Origin: Lachnospiraceae bacterium
Lineage (GTDB): Bacteria > Bacillota > Clostridia > Lachnospirales > Lachnospiraceae
DNA length: 64,000 nt
NCBI GenBank assembly: GCA_002892395.1
Contig: NBBL01000006.1
Span: 1 to 64,000 of the forward strand
Direction: 5' to 3'
The translations under genes were made by a program, and so were the position numbers. Under the pieces are notes generated by a model. That model was not told the origin of the DNA. It saw only the letters and a program-made list of their open reading frames with translations, and searched no databases. This document shows positions 43,323-55,100 of the stretch, one piece after another; within the stretch, counting starts at the first letter, position 1; each line of letters begins with the position of its first letter.

Positions 43323-44174
43323 TTACTTCCTTTGAATTCCCCCATCCGTCAGCGAAATTTTACCTTCTTTTAATAAATGGCCTATGGCTCTTTTAAATGC
43401 GTTTTTAGAAAGCCCAAACGCTTCCCGAATCACATCCGGTTCGCTCCTGTCTCCATAGGGCAGGCTCCCGCCTGCTTGCTCCAGCCTCTCAAGGAGCAAA
43501 GCAGCGTCGTCCCCCATCTGGAAGTAGCTCTTCTGTCTGGGGCTTAAATCCAGCTTGCCGTCCTCCCGCACGCGCATTACCCGGACACGCACTTCCTCTC
43601 CGATTCGGTAAGGTCCGTAGACCTCACTTTTCGGAATCAGACCGAAATATCGATTCCTGACCGCGACAAAGACCCCTGTGTCCCGAATCCCATAAACGGT
43701 TCCTTCCACTTCCTCATCCGCTGTAATGCCCTCTGCCTTCTCAAGATAAGGGTAGATTCGCATTGTGGCTGCCAGGCGCCCGCTTTTATCAACATACAGC
43801 GCAACCAGAACCTCAGCTCCCGGCTTCAGCTCTCCCTCCCGTTCCCGGAAGGGCAGAAGAACATCCCGCTCCAATCCGATGTCCAGAAATGCGCCGATCT
43901 TTGTCACCTCCCGGATGCGAAGCCTGCCGATTGTTCCCACTGTCAAAAATGGCTTCCGGGTCGTGGCAATCGGCCTGCCCAGACTGTCCTTATAAAGAAA
44001 TACCTCCAGCAGATCGCCGACCCCGGCGTTGGGGGGAAGCTGTTTTCCGGGAAGCAGCACTGCATCCGCTGATCCTTCTCTTCCTGCCTTCTCTTCCTTC
44101 TCCTGATCCTCCAAATAAGCGCCAAATTCCTTGAAACGTGCAATGCGAAGCGTCTGTATCTCTCCTAACTTCAT
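43323..44174 (-). CDS. cvfB: S1 RNA-binding domain protein, CvfB family
   Basis: A protein of 283 residues from ATG 44174 (GGAGG 4 bases upstream). Three S1-like segments are visible (GEIQTLRIARFKEFGAYL; GTIGRLRIREVTKIGAFLDIGLERDVLLPF; EVEGTVYGIRDTGVFVAVRNRYFGLIPKSE), followed by a C-terminal winged helix (GLSKNAFKRAIGHLLKEGKISL). CvfB proteins bind RNA and affect virulence gene expression in Gram-positives. Single gene between the regulator operon and tRNA-Gln. Confidence 0.9.
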   Translation of the reverse strand: MKLGEIQTLRIARFKEFGAYLEDQEKEEKAGREGSADAVLLPGKQLPPNAGVGDLLEVFLYKDSLGRPIATTRKPFLTVGTIGRLRIREVTKIGAFLDIGLERDVLLPFREREGELKPGAEVLVALYVDKSGRLAATMRIYPYLEKAEGITADEEVEGTVYGIRDTGVFVAVRNRYFGLIPKSEVYGPYRIGEEVRVRVMRVREDGKLDLSPRQKSYFQMGDDAALLLERLEQAGGSLPYGDRSEPDVIREAFGLSKNAFKRAIGHLLKEGKISLTDGGIQRK

Positions 44175-44251
44175 ATAACCTCCGACTCCGTAATGGATGC
44201 TCATCTCTGATGCCACTCAATTTTGATCGTTCCAAAACTCTGCTTCCGACG

Positions 44252-44290
44252 AATACAAAGAAACGCTGGGTCACCTGGACTCAGCGTTTT
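44252..44290 (-). terminator. Terminator after tRNA-Gln(CUG)
   Basis: Minus-strand stem AAACGCTG/CAGCGTTT, then CTTTGTATT, three bases after the tRNA. Confidence 0.7.
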
Positions 44291-44292
44291 CA

Positions 44293-44365
44293 CTGGGCTA
44301 GAAGGATTCGAACCTTCACAATGACGGAGTCAGAGTCCGTTGCCTTACCATTTGGCGATAGCCCA
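44293..44365 (-). tRNA. tRNA-Gln, anticodon CUG
   Basis: Minus strand: acceptor TGGGCTA/TAGCCCA with G discriminator, D arm GCC...GGC, anticodon stem ACGGA/TCCGT with loop CTCTGAC (anticodon CTG), T stem GAAGG/CCTTC with loop TTCGAAT. CCA is not encoded. All stems pair. Confidence 0.95.
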
Positions 44366-44383
44366 ATTCGGAACAACGAGTGC

Positions 44384-44412
44384 ATTATATCCTGCTCTCC
44401 CGCTCTTGTCAA
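44384..44412 (-). promoter_or_regulatory. Consensus promoter of tRNA-Gln(CUG)
   Basis: Minus strand TTGACA (44407-44412), 17-base spacer, TATAAT (44384-44389): a perfect sigma-A promoter 19 bases before the tRNA. Confidence 0.9.
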
Positions 44413-44431
44413 GGTGTATTTTGACGGAGCC

Positions 44432-44467
44432 AAAAATCTCCTGCGGCTCTGCCGCAGGAGATTTTTT
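44432..44467. terminator. Bidirectional terminator after the surface-protein operon
   Basis: AAAAATCTCCTGCGGC/GCCGCAGGAGATTTTTT, a perfect 12-base GC-rich stem with A- and T-runs on both sides. It separates the surface operon from the tRNA promoter. Bases 44468-44639 hold no convincing gene. Confidence 0.9.
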
Positions 44468-44639
44468 CCATTTCCTCAAAGCATGTCTCGCTTTTCCGAG
44501 GCACATTTCCTCCCGGCGGGAGTATGCCCCTCTTACCAGCACCTGGTCCCTCTCCGGGGACAGCTGCTCCGTTTCTGCCGTGACGGCAGGTGGGACTCCG
44601 CCCTTCCGACGGAAGCCGTTTCGGCAAAATCCTGTTTCG

Positions 44640-47600
44640 TTACGGCGTTTCCCGAATCCATGCGCCCCGGTCATCCACCGGATATCCGTCCGGCGTCATT
44701 TCGTTCCGGTACATGGCGCCGAAGGGACGGCTCTTGCCCTGTCTATACTCCCAGCGCTCTGCTTCCTGATTCCAGAACCAGGTCTGCTCCGTACTGCGGG
44801 TATTTAAGAAGTACCAGACTCCGTCAATCTCCTGCCAGCCGCTCAGCATGGCCCCGTCCATCAGGTTCAGGTAGTACCAGTTTCCGTCGGAGGCGTCCAG
44901 ATGCCAGCCCTTGGTGAGGCCGCCGAACCAGCCGTTATGATCCGTGGAGAGGAAGTACCACTTGCCTGTGCTGTCCTGATACCAGCCGCTGTCCATGACG
45001 CCGTTTGCGCCAAAGTGGTAGGTGAAGGTCTTGGATACGCCGCCGTAGGTGTAGACGATATCCGCCCACTGATTTTCAAGCTGCTTTCCGCCGGTGGTCA
45101 CAAACCTCCAGCCATGACCGGCAGGGTTGAAGTTGTCCCAGCTTCCGTCTGTTCCGCTGGAGTATGTGGTGCGTGACGACAGTCCGGAACCAGAGCCCAT
45201 GCTCCGGGCAGCACCGCCGCTGCCGCCGCTTCCTCCACTGCCGCTGCTGCCTCCGCTGCCACCGCCATCAGGTGCAGGGGGAGTGGGAGGCGTGGGTGGT
45301 GTAGGAGGCGTGGGAACGCCCGTCCGAACGCGATCCACCACTTCCTTCAGCACCTGGTAGGCGTCATCCAACTCTGTCCTTGTGGGCCTCGGAATCCTGT
45401 TCAGCACATCCACAGCACCCGAAACGGCACCTGCCAGTGCATCCCGATCCTCCGGTCTCAATCCTCCGTCGTTACTCAGTGCATGGGCAAGGTCAATTTC
45501 CTTTCTGAGTTGATCATGTGCTGCCCGCCATGCGGTATCGTCCGCCTTGACGTACACTGCGTAAAGAGTCAGGTTCCGCTTCACCTCGTCGCTGGTATGA
45601 TAGAGCGGCGCGGATTCTGTGTTTGCCTTTTTCAGTCCCTCCAGCTCATACTCAATTCCCGTGGCAGGATCTGTCCAGCTCTCTTCCAGGCTGCCCCACA
45701 CATCTCGGAAGTTCGCTGCATCCTTAAGACTCTTCCCCTTAGGTACCTTCAGCTTCCACAGATTTTGAGGTGCCGCTGCCCGTCTGGTATCCATGATGGT
45801 AACCGTGTACGCCTTACTGTAGCTGAATATCACAGTATCTCCGATGTTGGCAGGAAAATGGAACACGCCCTTAAAACGGGACTCCTCATGATCGGAATCC
45901 TCATTCCAATTCGGCTCCACCTGTGTAATCTCCGTATAGACCGGCTTTCCTTCCCCGTCCCATCCCTGCTTGTAGAGATGGTAATTCATGCCGCGATCCA
46001 GCAAATTCTCGTTCACCTTCGCGAGAACCGAAACCGAGGCGTTCGCATTGCTGCCGGAAGCCAGGGGCTTATTCACGCCGTTCACCGCCCGCTTAAGACC
46101 GATGGTAAGGCTCCAGGGGAACTGAACGCCATCTTCCTCGGTTTGCTCTTTGAGCGCATTGGACACAGAGGCGGGAACGCTTCTCTTATTGAACTGCACC
46201 GTGTAGGAAACGGACATTCCGGGATCTCTCAGAAGACGTTGATCCTCAGAATGATTGATCAGCGTTTGCCGCAGCACTTCTCTGGCGCCATTCTCCGGAT
46301 CCAGCGCAAATTTCCCGTCCTTCGGGGCGTAGTCCAAGGTAGCATTGGATGCCGGCACGTCTTCATATACTGCCTGCAAAACCACAGCGCCCCTGGGCAT
46401 GGTGACCATCTGGTTCCGCTGCCCGGGATACAGCATTCTCATGCTGCCGATCAGGACCTTCCACTCCTTAAAATCATGTCCCGATTCATCCGCGGCGGCG
46501 GCTTCAATCTTGATCCGGTCTCCTTCCTTACTCATCACCTGGGGACGGTCAAGTCCCACTGCCACATCGGCTCCGTCTCGTTCAATCCTTTTCACCCTTC
46601 CACCGCCAAGAAGGCGAAGCAGATACGTATTTCCGGCGGATGATCCTGTGCCTCCCACTGCCACTGTGCTGCCCATGGGCTGCTTATGGGAAGGCGTCTC
46701 GGTTTCGGAGGCAGGCTTCGCCACCACCGTATATACCGTGTTGGCGTTCAGTCCTGTAAATACCACTGCCCGGGGCGTACCCTCCGGCGTCTTCCATGAG
46801 GATGCGACTGCGCCGTCGGCATCCAGAAGGGCATACTGGGTGTCTGAGGCCGCCGGGGTCACGGTGATCTTCTTTTGATCCGCCGCCTGATCGTCCTCCA
46901 CACGGTAATTCTCTCCCAGCGTCGGCACCACCACGGATGCAGGCTGGCTCCTCTGCACCGGATCCACAGTGGAAATATTGATTCCCGCTGCAGGGTTCAC
47001 ATTATCAGTAAGCTCGTGAACCAGATACTGACTGCAAACCGGGAGACCGGTAAAGAAGTGACCATCCCCAAGGGCTCTTCCGGTTTTCACTGAAAGAATG
47101 GTTCCCTCAGAATCCGTGAGCGCATAGTTCCGGCTCTCATTGGGTCCATGAATCACCACCTCTCCGCTTCCGTTCCGCATAACACTGCCCGAAGCGTCCG
47201 GAATCGCCAGGAGTCCGTCCTCCGGCGGGCCGATCTTGGTAAAGTGTGCCTTGTAGGTCTGATCTGACAAAATCAGATCGTCCCCATTTCTCATGGGTTC
47301 GTCCGCTTCGCTGTACCAGGCGTCAAAGCGGTACGAGGGATCCTTCGGAACTGTCCTCGGAAGGGAGAGCTGTCCCCAGGTTGTACCGCGCGCCACATGG
47401 GCTGTCTGATTTCCGGAGATTCTGCCATTGGGATCTGCCGTAAAGTGTAAATCACACCAATCTCCGGGCTTCTCCTCAAACATCGCAATGAGGGTCAAAT
47501 TTCTGTCAAGCGACAGCGAAGCATTGTCATGGAGCAGCTCCCCTGTGGGTCGATTTCCGGAACCTGCCAGATACCAGCCCTTGAACTGATAGTGTTCCTC

Positions 47601-49184
47601 TGCCCTCACCGTTATTTTTTTCGTCAGATCCTTGATGGTATACGAGCCCTTCCGGAAGGTTCCGGGACCGGTTTCCCCAATTAATTCTCCGTGCTCTCCG
47701 AATACGTAGCTCACACTCGCCCAGTAATTGGTGTTGTTGACATCCTCCCCGTATGTCATGTCAATGGTTCCGCCGTTATTCTTAAGCGTAAACTTCAAAC
47801 CGTCTCCGGTGTACTCCGCTCCTTTAAAGTTTGCATTCGGCAAAACCTGGAAGGTCGGAGGCAAATAGCCCGGTTTCTGCGGAACCGGGATTGTACTCTC
47901 CTTGTTCAGAGAAAGAGCATACTCGCTTTGACCGTTGGTTCCCAGATCTGTCAAGAGCATCCCTCTGTCATCATAGTAATGCACCATGACCTTGGCTGTG
48001 AATTTGGGATCCAACTTGTAATAATAACGGAGTGTTACATCCTGGTTCGGCATGGTTCCCCGGAATTTTCCCGTATTAGAATCCAGTGTGCAGCCTGCCT
48101 CCGCCGCCGAGTAAACGCACCGCTCTGCGTCGGAAGCCGTGCCTTCCGCCAAAACTGCACGATCAAATTTGTAGGCACGGATGACGTCCGGCTTTTTGTC
48201 AAGCGCTGTCTCTACGGCACACTCCTTAACCTCCGCCTCTTTGATTGAACGTTTAGTTTTACTGTTGATATACTCGACCCGAAACGAAAATTTACTGTTT
48301 TCATCCGGCCGATAGCGGTACGCTACGGTGAGGTCATCGTTCGGCATGATGCCTGACAGCTTTTTCCTGTCATCCAGATCCGCTGCGTCCGGGACAACGG
48401 TTCCGTGTCCTGAGCCCTCTCCGAATCTTCTGCTCTTGTTGTTCTTAAGGATCGCATCCTGAAGCTGATATCCGGGGATGCCTTGCCGGGGAAATGCGGA
48501 AATCGGATGGTTTGGAACAACACTTTGCTGCCACGATGACTCCCCCATCGTGAAGGCGTGGATAGAGGAAGCCCTCTCATTGGCGTAATCAATCCCTTCC
48601 CACGCTGCCTGGTCGGTCTTACTGTTTCGCTCTGGCTTAAGATCCCGGTAGTACATGACACTGAATAAAAAGGGAGCGTCTATATTTCCTGTCCACCGCG
48701 CCGTGTAGACGGCGGGTGTTGTGTAGGCAAAATAGGGAAACAGATACGGGCGCCTCGTTCCTTTGCTGTCAAACCAGCCTTCAAATGTGTACCCCGGCCA
48801 AACTCTGCTGATCTCATCCAGATCAAATTTAGGAAGCTCCGGTCTAAAAACAGTATCCTGGTTTGCACTATGCTGTGCCTGCTGTGTCACAATCTCCTTC
48901 AACGCATCGGATTCCGTCAGCGCGTGTCCTGCGCGTCCTTTGGCAACAGAAATCTTCCTTCCGTCCTCCCGGATCGTATCCAGCCTGTTGTATCCGTTCG
49001 TCGAGTGGCTCAGATCCGGCCCGATTCCCGGATCAAACCGGATTTCCACAGGATCTCCAAAATTCAGTGATGATGTCCCTTCCGACTGCGCATGCGCCGG
49101 CATTGCCGGCGCTGCCATGGTAACCGCCATGACCAGCGCCAGAGCCGCGGCAAAACGCGCCTTCGTTGTTTTTCCTCGTCTCAT
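44640..49184 (-). CDS. Secreted repeat protein with C-terminal wall-binding repeats (1514 aa)
   Basis: Start ATG 49184: AGGAGG lies 6 bases upstream and a signal peptide follows (ARFAAALALVMAVTMAAPAMPAHA); the longer open frame upstream is not used. It has MucBP-like beta modules (VRYYYK/VTLRYYYKLDPKF), InlB-type repeats (FKGWYLAGSGNRPTGELL; FDAWYSEADEPM), a helical FIVAR-like segment near residue 1240, and a Pro-Thr then Gly-Ser linker. Near the C-terminus are five or more choline/glucan-binding-type repeats (GWYQDSTGKWYFL; GWHLDASDGNWYYL; GWQEIDGVWYFL). No LPxTG. It is attached non-covalently outside the cell and is probably an adhesin. Paralogue of the next gene upstream. Confidence 0.85.
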   Translation of the reverse strand: MRRGKTTKARFAAALALVMAVTMAAPAMPAHAQSEGTSSLNFGDPVEIRFDPGIGPDLSHSTNGYNRLDTIREDGRKISVAKGRAGHALTESDALKEIVTQQAQHSANQDTVFRPELPKFDLDEISRVWPGYTFEGWFDSKGTRRPYLFPYFAYTTPAVYTARWTGNIDAPFLFSVMYYRDLKPERNSKTDQAAWEGIDYANERASSIHAFTMGESSWQQSVVPNHPISAFPRQGIPGYQLQDAILKNNKSRRFGEGSGHGTVVPDAADLDDRKKLSGIMPNDDLTVAYRYRPDENSKFSFRVEYINSKTKRSIKEAEVKECAVETALDKKPDVIRAYKFDRAVLAEGTASDAERCVYSAAEAGCTLDSNTGKFRGTMPNQDVTLRYYYKLDPKFTAKVMVHYYDDRGMLLTDLGTNGQSEYALSLNKESTIPVPQKPGYLPPTFQVLPNANFKGAEYTGDGLKFTLKNNGGTIDMTYGEDVNNTNYWASVSYVFGEHGELIGETGPGTFRKGSYTIKDLTKKITVRAEEHYQFKGWYLAGSGNRPTGELLHDNASLSLDRNLTLIAMFEEKPGDWCDLHFTADPNGRISGNQTAHVARGTTWGQLSLPRTVPKDPSYRFDAWYSEADEPMRNGDDLILSDQTYKAHFTKIGPPEDGLLAIPDASGSVMRNGSGEVVIHGPNESRNYALTDSEGTILSVKTGRALGDGHFFTGLPVCSQYLVHELTDNVNPAAGINISTVDPVQRSQPASVVVPTLGENYRVEDDQAADQKKITVTPAASDTQYALLDADGAVASSWKTPEGTPRAVVFTGLNANTVYTVVAKPASETETPSHKQPMGSTVAVGGTGSSAGNTYLLRLLGGGRVKRIERDGADVAVGLDRPQVMSKEGDRIKIEAAAADESGHDFKEWKVLIGSMRMLYPGQRNQMVTMPRGAVVLQAVYEDVPASNATLDYAPKDGKFALDPENGAREVLRQTLINHSEDQRLLRDPGMSVSYTVQFNKRSVPASVSNALKEQTEEDGVQFPWSLTIGLKRAVNGVNKPLASGSNANASVSVLAKVNENLLDRGMNYHLYKQGWDGEGKPVYTEITQVEPNWNEDSDHEESRFKGVFHFPANIGDTVIFSYSKAYTVTIMDTRRAAAPQNLWKLKVPKGKSLKDAANFRDVWGSLEESWTDPATGIEYELEGLKKANTESAPLYHTSDEVKRNLTLYAVYVKADDTAWRAAHDQLRKEIDLAHALSNDGGLRPEDRDALAGAVSGAVDVLNRIPRPTRTELDDAYQVLKEVVDRVRTGVPTPPTPPTPPTPPAPDGGGSGGSSGSGGSGGSGGAARSMGSGSGLSSRTTYSSGTDGSWDNFNPAGHGWRFVTTGGKQLENQWADIVYTYGGVSKTFTYHFGANGVMDSGWYQDSTGKWYFLSTDHNGWFGGLTKGWHLDASDGNWYYLNLMDGAMLSGWQEIDGVWYFLNTRSTEQTWFWNQEAERWEYRQGKSRPFGAMYRNEMTPDGYPVDDRGAWIRETP

Positions 49185-49195
49185 TCCATGCCTCC

Positions 49196-52100
49196 TCACT
49201 TGACCCACGCGCCGTCGCCGTCCACCCGGTACTGATCCGGCGTGGTCTCGTTCTGATACAGGGAGCCGAAGGGTCTTCTCTTGTTGTCGAGATAGAACCA
49301 CTTCTCCGCCGCTCCGTCGTACGCCCAGGCGCTGCCTTCCGTGTGCGGTGCGAAGTAATACCACTTTCCGCCGATCTGCACCCAGCCGGTGGCCATCCTC
49401 CCGGTCACAGGATCCAGGTAGTACCAGCGGCTGTCGTCCCGGTCGTAATGCCATCCGGTCTTCATCTTGCCAAACCAGCCGTCGTGCGCCGTGTTGCAGT
49501 AGTACCAGTTCCCGGCTTCATCCAGGAACCAGCCGGAATCCATGATTCCGTGGGCGTTGAAATGGTACCAGCCGTTCCGGTTCACGTCGCCGTTTGCGTA
49601 ATCCAGCTTTCCCCAACGGCCCACCAGGCGAATGCCGCCGTTCAGCACAAAGGCCCATTCATGCTTCTCTGCATTCAAAAGCTCCCAGCTTCCGTTGGTT
49701 CCCACCACGTAGCTCTTCGGGCTCTCCGGGACAAAGGGGGACGCCTGTACCCCTGCTCCCCGTCCGCCGCCGCCTCCGCCGCTGCCACCCACATTTCGTT
49801 CGGTGTTGATTCGCCCATAGTGGTCATAGCGCTTGTCCAGGGTGCGGTCATAGGGCTCCAAAAACCGCTTCAGCGTATCCAGTGCCTTCTGAAGCTCCGG
49901 GGCAGTCGCCCCCGGTGTTCTGTCAAATACCGCCAGGGCTTCCTTCACCGCATCCAGAATCTCTCCGGTCTCCTTCCGCTTTAAGAAGAAGTCGTCCGCC
50001 CGCCGGGCGGCCTCCCGGATGGCGTCGTCCAGCTGCTTTCTGGTGTTTCTCACTTCGGATCCGTTGTCCTTATAGTACGCGTAGACGTAGGTTCTTTTTT
50101 GGATCGGCTGATCCGCATCAAAGGCTTTCAGCTTATCCCTTCTCCGGCTCCAGTCTTCGAAATGATACTCAATTCCCTGATCATCCGTCATATGCGGTTC
50201 CGGCTGCTCCAATTTCTCATAGTCAGTTTCATATGTGGAATCACTGGGCGCCTCTCCCTTTCGCACCTTGAAGTCGTGCTTCGGCTGGCTCCGGGAGTGC
50301 TCATTCAGGAAGGTGAGATGGTACGCCTTCGAGTAGGTCAGGACATAGTGGGTGTCAGGCCTGGCGGTGAACTGGAAGAGCCCGCCGGTCTCCTCCGGAT
50401 CGCCCACCGTATCCACCTGATCCACCAGGTATTTCCCCGGATGATCCGGGTCTTTCCGGTACTGGTAGAGCACATAGTCCATCATGTCCACATCTTCCCG
50501 ATCCAGCTGCACGTAGGTATTGAAGGCAGCATCGGAGGGGGTGGTCCGCCCCACTCTTCTTCCGTTGACATAGCGCTCAATCAAAACCCCCAGATCCCAC
50601 GCCTCCGTATAAGCGCTCTTGTGGAGATAGTTTTCATATCCGTTAAAGTTCCGCAGCGCATTGGAGACGGTGGCCTTCACTCTTCCCTTTTGATAGACCA
50701 CCTTGTAGGTGACGTCCGCATGGTTCACATCCATCAGCTCCCGGTCCTTAGGTGTGGTCAGGGACTCCTCAAGGCCGCTGACCTCCTTCGGATCCAGCGC
50801 CATCTCCCCCGGATTGCCGCCCCGAACCTCATCTGTGACCCTTGCATTGCTGGGACTGCTCTGCCGGCTTCTCTCGTACTCGGCGCTGAACACCACATTG
50901 GTGTCCGGCATGGTAAAGTCAAAGACCAGCGCCCTAAGCTTCGCTCCCAGTCCGGAAACGGCGCCTACCAGCACCCGCCAGGCACGGAAGCGCTGCCCGG
51001 CGTCATTCTCTGCCTCTGCGCTCACCCGGACAGAATCGCCCCGGTGTGCCTCCTCATATTCCTCTCCATTTACCGTGTGTTCTCCCACGGTCTTTACGGT
51101 TCCGTTCACCGTCTTCACGGTAAACTTGGGGATCTCCAGCTCGCCCCCCGGATCCATGGTAAGCTCCGTCCCGTCAGGGCGCTTACTCTCCGCCGTGACG
51201 CCGCTCTTCCCCTTGGGACGCGCTACTACAGTGTACACCCCATTGTAATCGAGACCGGAGAATACCACCCGACCGGGCTTTTTCACCGGGGTCTGCCACC
51301 CGTCGGCGCCACTCTCCTGGGTGTGTACCACGTGACCGTTTTGATCCAGCAGCGCGTAATCCGCATCCCGATCCGCCGGTTCAATGGTGAGCACCGTCTT
51401 GTCCTCGTGCTTCGTGTCGTAGGTGATCTGGTAATTCCGCTCCACCACCGGAGTCAGAACCTCCGACGGATGTCCGTGGGCGCCCCTCACTTCTGCTGCC
51501 TTCATGCCGGGGGCTGCGTCGCTGCTACCTTCCGCCTCATACACCAGATACCGGGTTCCCGGGCAACGCTTGTCAAAGACGGTTCTTCCGGTGACGCTTC
51601 CGTCCTGCACGTCCAGAATAGTTCCATCCAGATCTGTGATGAAATACCGGTAGCCGGGCTTTGTGTCAAAGGCGGTGACTCTGCCCTTTCCGTCCTCATC
51701 CAGGCTCCCTGCGGCGTCCACATCCCCTGCATTGGTTCCGAACACCAGGGGATCCGGGTAGAATTGAAGGGTGTAGGTGGCTCCGTTCCTCAGGCTGTCA
51801 TTCTCCCCCATCTTACGGGCGCCGTCATACCAGCCCCTTACCAGGTAGTTTACCTCCGGCTTATTGTTGGGCAGCAGGAGATCTCCCCATTTGCTGTCAC
51901 AGCGCGTGTGGATGGTGACCGGATGGGAAATCGGGTTACCTGTACCGTTTTCAGTCAGCGTCCCGTGGTCTCCGGCTGTCAGCTGCACATCCACCCACTT
52001 GTCAGGATCCTCCTCAAAGGCTGCGGTGAGGGTGGTGGCCCCGGCAAAGGTCTGATCCTCCGAGATCAGCTTCTCTCTATCATCATTTTTGTCCCATACT

Positions 52101-55100
52101 CCGTCTCCGTCTGCGTCAATAAACCAGCCCGCAAAGCGGTAATACTGACTCTCTGAGTTAGTAGAATCCAAGCTGACCAGCGGAACCAGCCGCTTTTTCT
52201 TTACGTCGGCCCAGGTGTCCCCGTGGCCCTGGTTGTCTGCCTTCAGAACCTCGGTCAGGTAGCTGCCGTCGTGATCTTTGATCACATCCGGCGACACCTT
52301 CTTGTTCGGGTCGTCAGACGGTCTTTCGTTGTCGTGGGACAGCGCGCCATAGCGCCCGCCATTATAATGGATGGTTGCCCACTGGCTGGAATCCCGCTGG
52401 TGACGGTAGGTCACCGTAAGGTCATCCACCGGCATGCGCGCCGTATAATTATGTGCTCCGTCAAACTGAGCCTCCGGAGCCTGGGGCTCCGCCTTCTGCT
52501 CCGCATAGCGGTAGCCATAAGGCAGTGCATAGGTGGCTTTCACATTGGCATCCGCAGGATGCTTCTCGGTGACGGAAGAAATTTCCTTCAGGAGGCTGTC
52601 CTCACTCTCCATATCTTCATACCGCACCTGGAAGCGGTAGCCCTCGCCGTTGGGCTTATAGGTGTAGGTAATCTCCACAGGCTGGTTTGGCATCTTGCCC
52701 GTGTAATTCCCCGCAGAGTCAAAGTCACCGGTCACCTGACTGACCAGATGACCATCTCTGTCATCGGCCTGGTCGCCTGCTGTGATCCTGCAGTGCTCCG
52801 GGTCCAGATCGTAGCCAAAGACATTCACCGGAGACACCGAAATGCTGTCCTCCGGGTAAAGCTCCTGCTGGAACGCCGTAGACACCTCTCTTTCGCTTCC
52901 GCCGCTCCCTGTCACATATCTTACGGTGAGCGGAGACCGACCGTTGGGGTCGCTGTAGTCCACTTTATAGCGGTAGATGACCGACGCATTCTGTCCCGGC
53001 ATGATTCCGCTGAAGTGTCCGTTTCCGTCAAAGCTTCCGAAGGGAGTCGGCTCCTGATTGCCCTCTCGGTAGAATGGAAAGACGCTGGGCATCTGGCGAG
53101 AATCCTCCGGGGACCATTTGTAGCCCTTAATGGGCTTTTGATTCGCTGCGACGGGATTCTCCACACTGTACGCCTTCTCAGTGATTTTGGTCTGAAATTC
53201 AATGCTTCCGTTCTGATTCTGATACGCTGTGGTCCAGTCAAATTTCACGCTGTGATCCGGCGTAAACATCGCGTAATACGCCACCGGATCCGGTAAAAAT
53301 TCGGTAGGAAGCCCGCTCACATAGGTGTAAGGCTGACTCGGATAACGCCACGTTTTGCTGCCCGGCTGATAGATTCCCTGGATCCAGCCCTCAAATTTGT
53401 ACCCGCGCTTTGCAATATTCTTTCCCGGAAAGACTCCGTTCACCGGGGAGCCAATGGTTCCTTCAATATCTGCCGGCTTCGGCGTACCGCCGTTTGCTAC
53501 AAACCGGATGGAGCCTTTCACCTTTTCGTAGAGATAGGTGACGGTGACATTCTCCGCCGGCATGGTTCCGGTGATCTTCCCCATGTCCGTTCCGCTGGTC
53601 TCTGCCTTCAGAGCGGAACGGCCGCCCTGTTCTATCTTGACCTCTTTCAGCATGTATCCGGTAACCGGAGCCGGGGCATTTTCTTCCACCGGTTCCCCTG
53701 CACCAAACTGCTGTGTGCGATTTTTGGTTCCCCGGACCGCTCCCCCCCGGATGTCCGCATAGACAAAGTTGATGCGGTAGCCGTTTCTCCGGAGCACTGC
53801 ATATTTGCGATTGTCGGTGCTGCCGGTAAACTTGGTTCCCACATACACCCCGACCCCCTGCTTCTCCTTCTGATCCGCCTCAAAATTATCTGCAAAGGGG
53901 AAGGTGATGGGCGGATTTTGATACGAATCGCCGATCTTTGCCACCGGAATCTCCTGATTCGCTGCTGTGGGGACACTGCCCGGCATGACCTCCGGAAGGG
54001 TCTCACTGGTAATGCCGATCTTGCCTTTCTTCAGATCTCCCTCCACAGCAATGGTCTTTCCGGCAGCAAGGGTTGCATTTGCCGGCGTTCCTGCCCTGTC
54101 CTTGTTATCCTGGATATTCACTTCGTTGGAAACCCGGAACGCCCCGGAGCTATGATAATACACGGCGCCTTTTCCGCCTTCTGCCGATTCGTTTCCCGTG
54201 ATCCTTCCGCCGTTCATGACGAAATTCGCGCTGCCCCTGAGATCAATCGCGCTTCCCTGATCCGTCGCTGTTCCCTTGGCGTTGATCACCCTCGCCGCGG
54301 TACCCAGCGTAAGGGTCCCCCCTGTCGCTTCAATTAAAGGACCCGCACTTTCCTTTTTTTCACCGTTGATGTCGATTTGTCTGAAAGTCAACTTTCCCCC
54401 CGTCACTTTGAAAAGGGGACCGTTATAATCCTTGTCTCTCTCCAATGACCGGATGTCCTCGTCGCCTTCTTTTTCAATCTTGGCAGGAGAGATAGTCGCA
54501 TCATCATCATAGTTGTCTTCGTCAACCTTATAATCCGAGCTTTGAATCGTAATGTCACAATTTTGACCGGAAAGCTCAATGGGAGCATCAATCATCTCGT
54601 AGTCTATAATAAAAATATAACCCTTCCTGTCTCCGATTTTCTCGATTGCATGCTCCAGCGTTAGGAATGGATGCAGAAGGGTTCCGTTATTGTCGTCATC
54701 TCCCCAATCATAGCTTACGTAATACGCGTTTACCCGACAGGAAAAGGCAACTCTTCTATGAACCATTTCGTGAGGATGAAGGGTAATATTCCATGAATAC
54801 GCCAGACCCGAATCCATGCCTACGCATGCCTGGTTAACAAGGTCATCATTGTCAAAAACGTAGCTCTTCCTATCGTTAAAGTATCCCCTCCAATACGTAT
54901 CGGGTCCCTTCAGCCCTGTGATGCTCTCCCCCGTATAGAGATTAAAGGAAGAATGATTGTCCGTGTTCTGCATATAAAAGCCTTTGTCCGTCCTGTAAAG
55001 CGCTGCCGTATCCGCCGGATCGTCGGCCCCTACGCCGTGTCCGTCCATCTGAATGTCTGCGCAGCTTCCAAGCTTCACCTTCTTTTCTGTATTCTCCCGA

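Noticed and set aside
49185-49454. 90-codon N-terminal extension of the 1514-residue surface protein
   Set aside because: It overlaps the end of the upstream gene and lies before a good ribosome site and signal peptide at ATG 49184.
50099-52156. 685-codon plus-strand frame inside the giant surface gene
   Set aside because: Antisense to a clearly modular secreted protein; open because of codon bias in a GC-rich gene.
52223-53296. 357-codon plus-strand frame in the same gene
   Set aside because: Same reason: antisense shadow without start signals.
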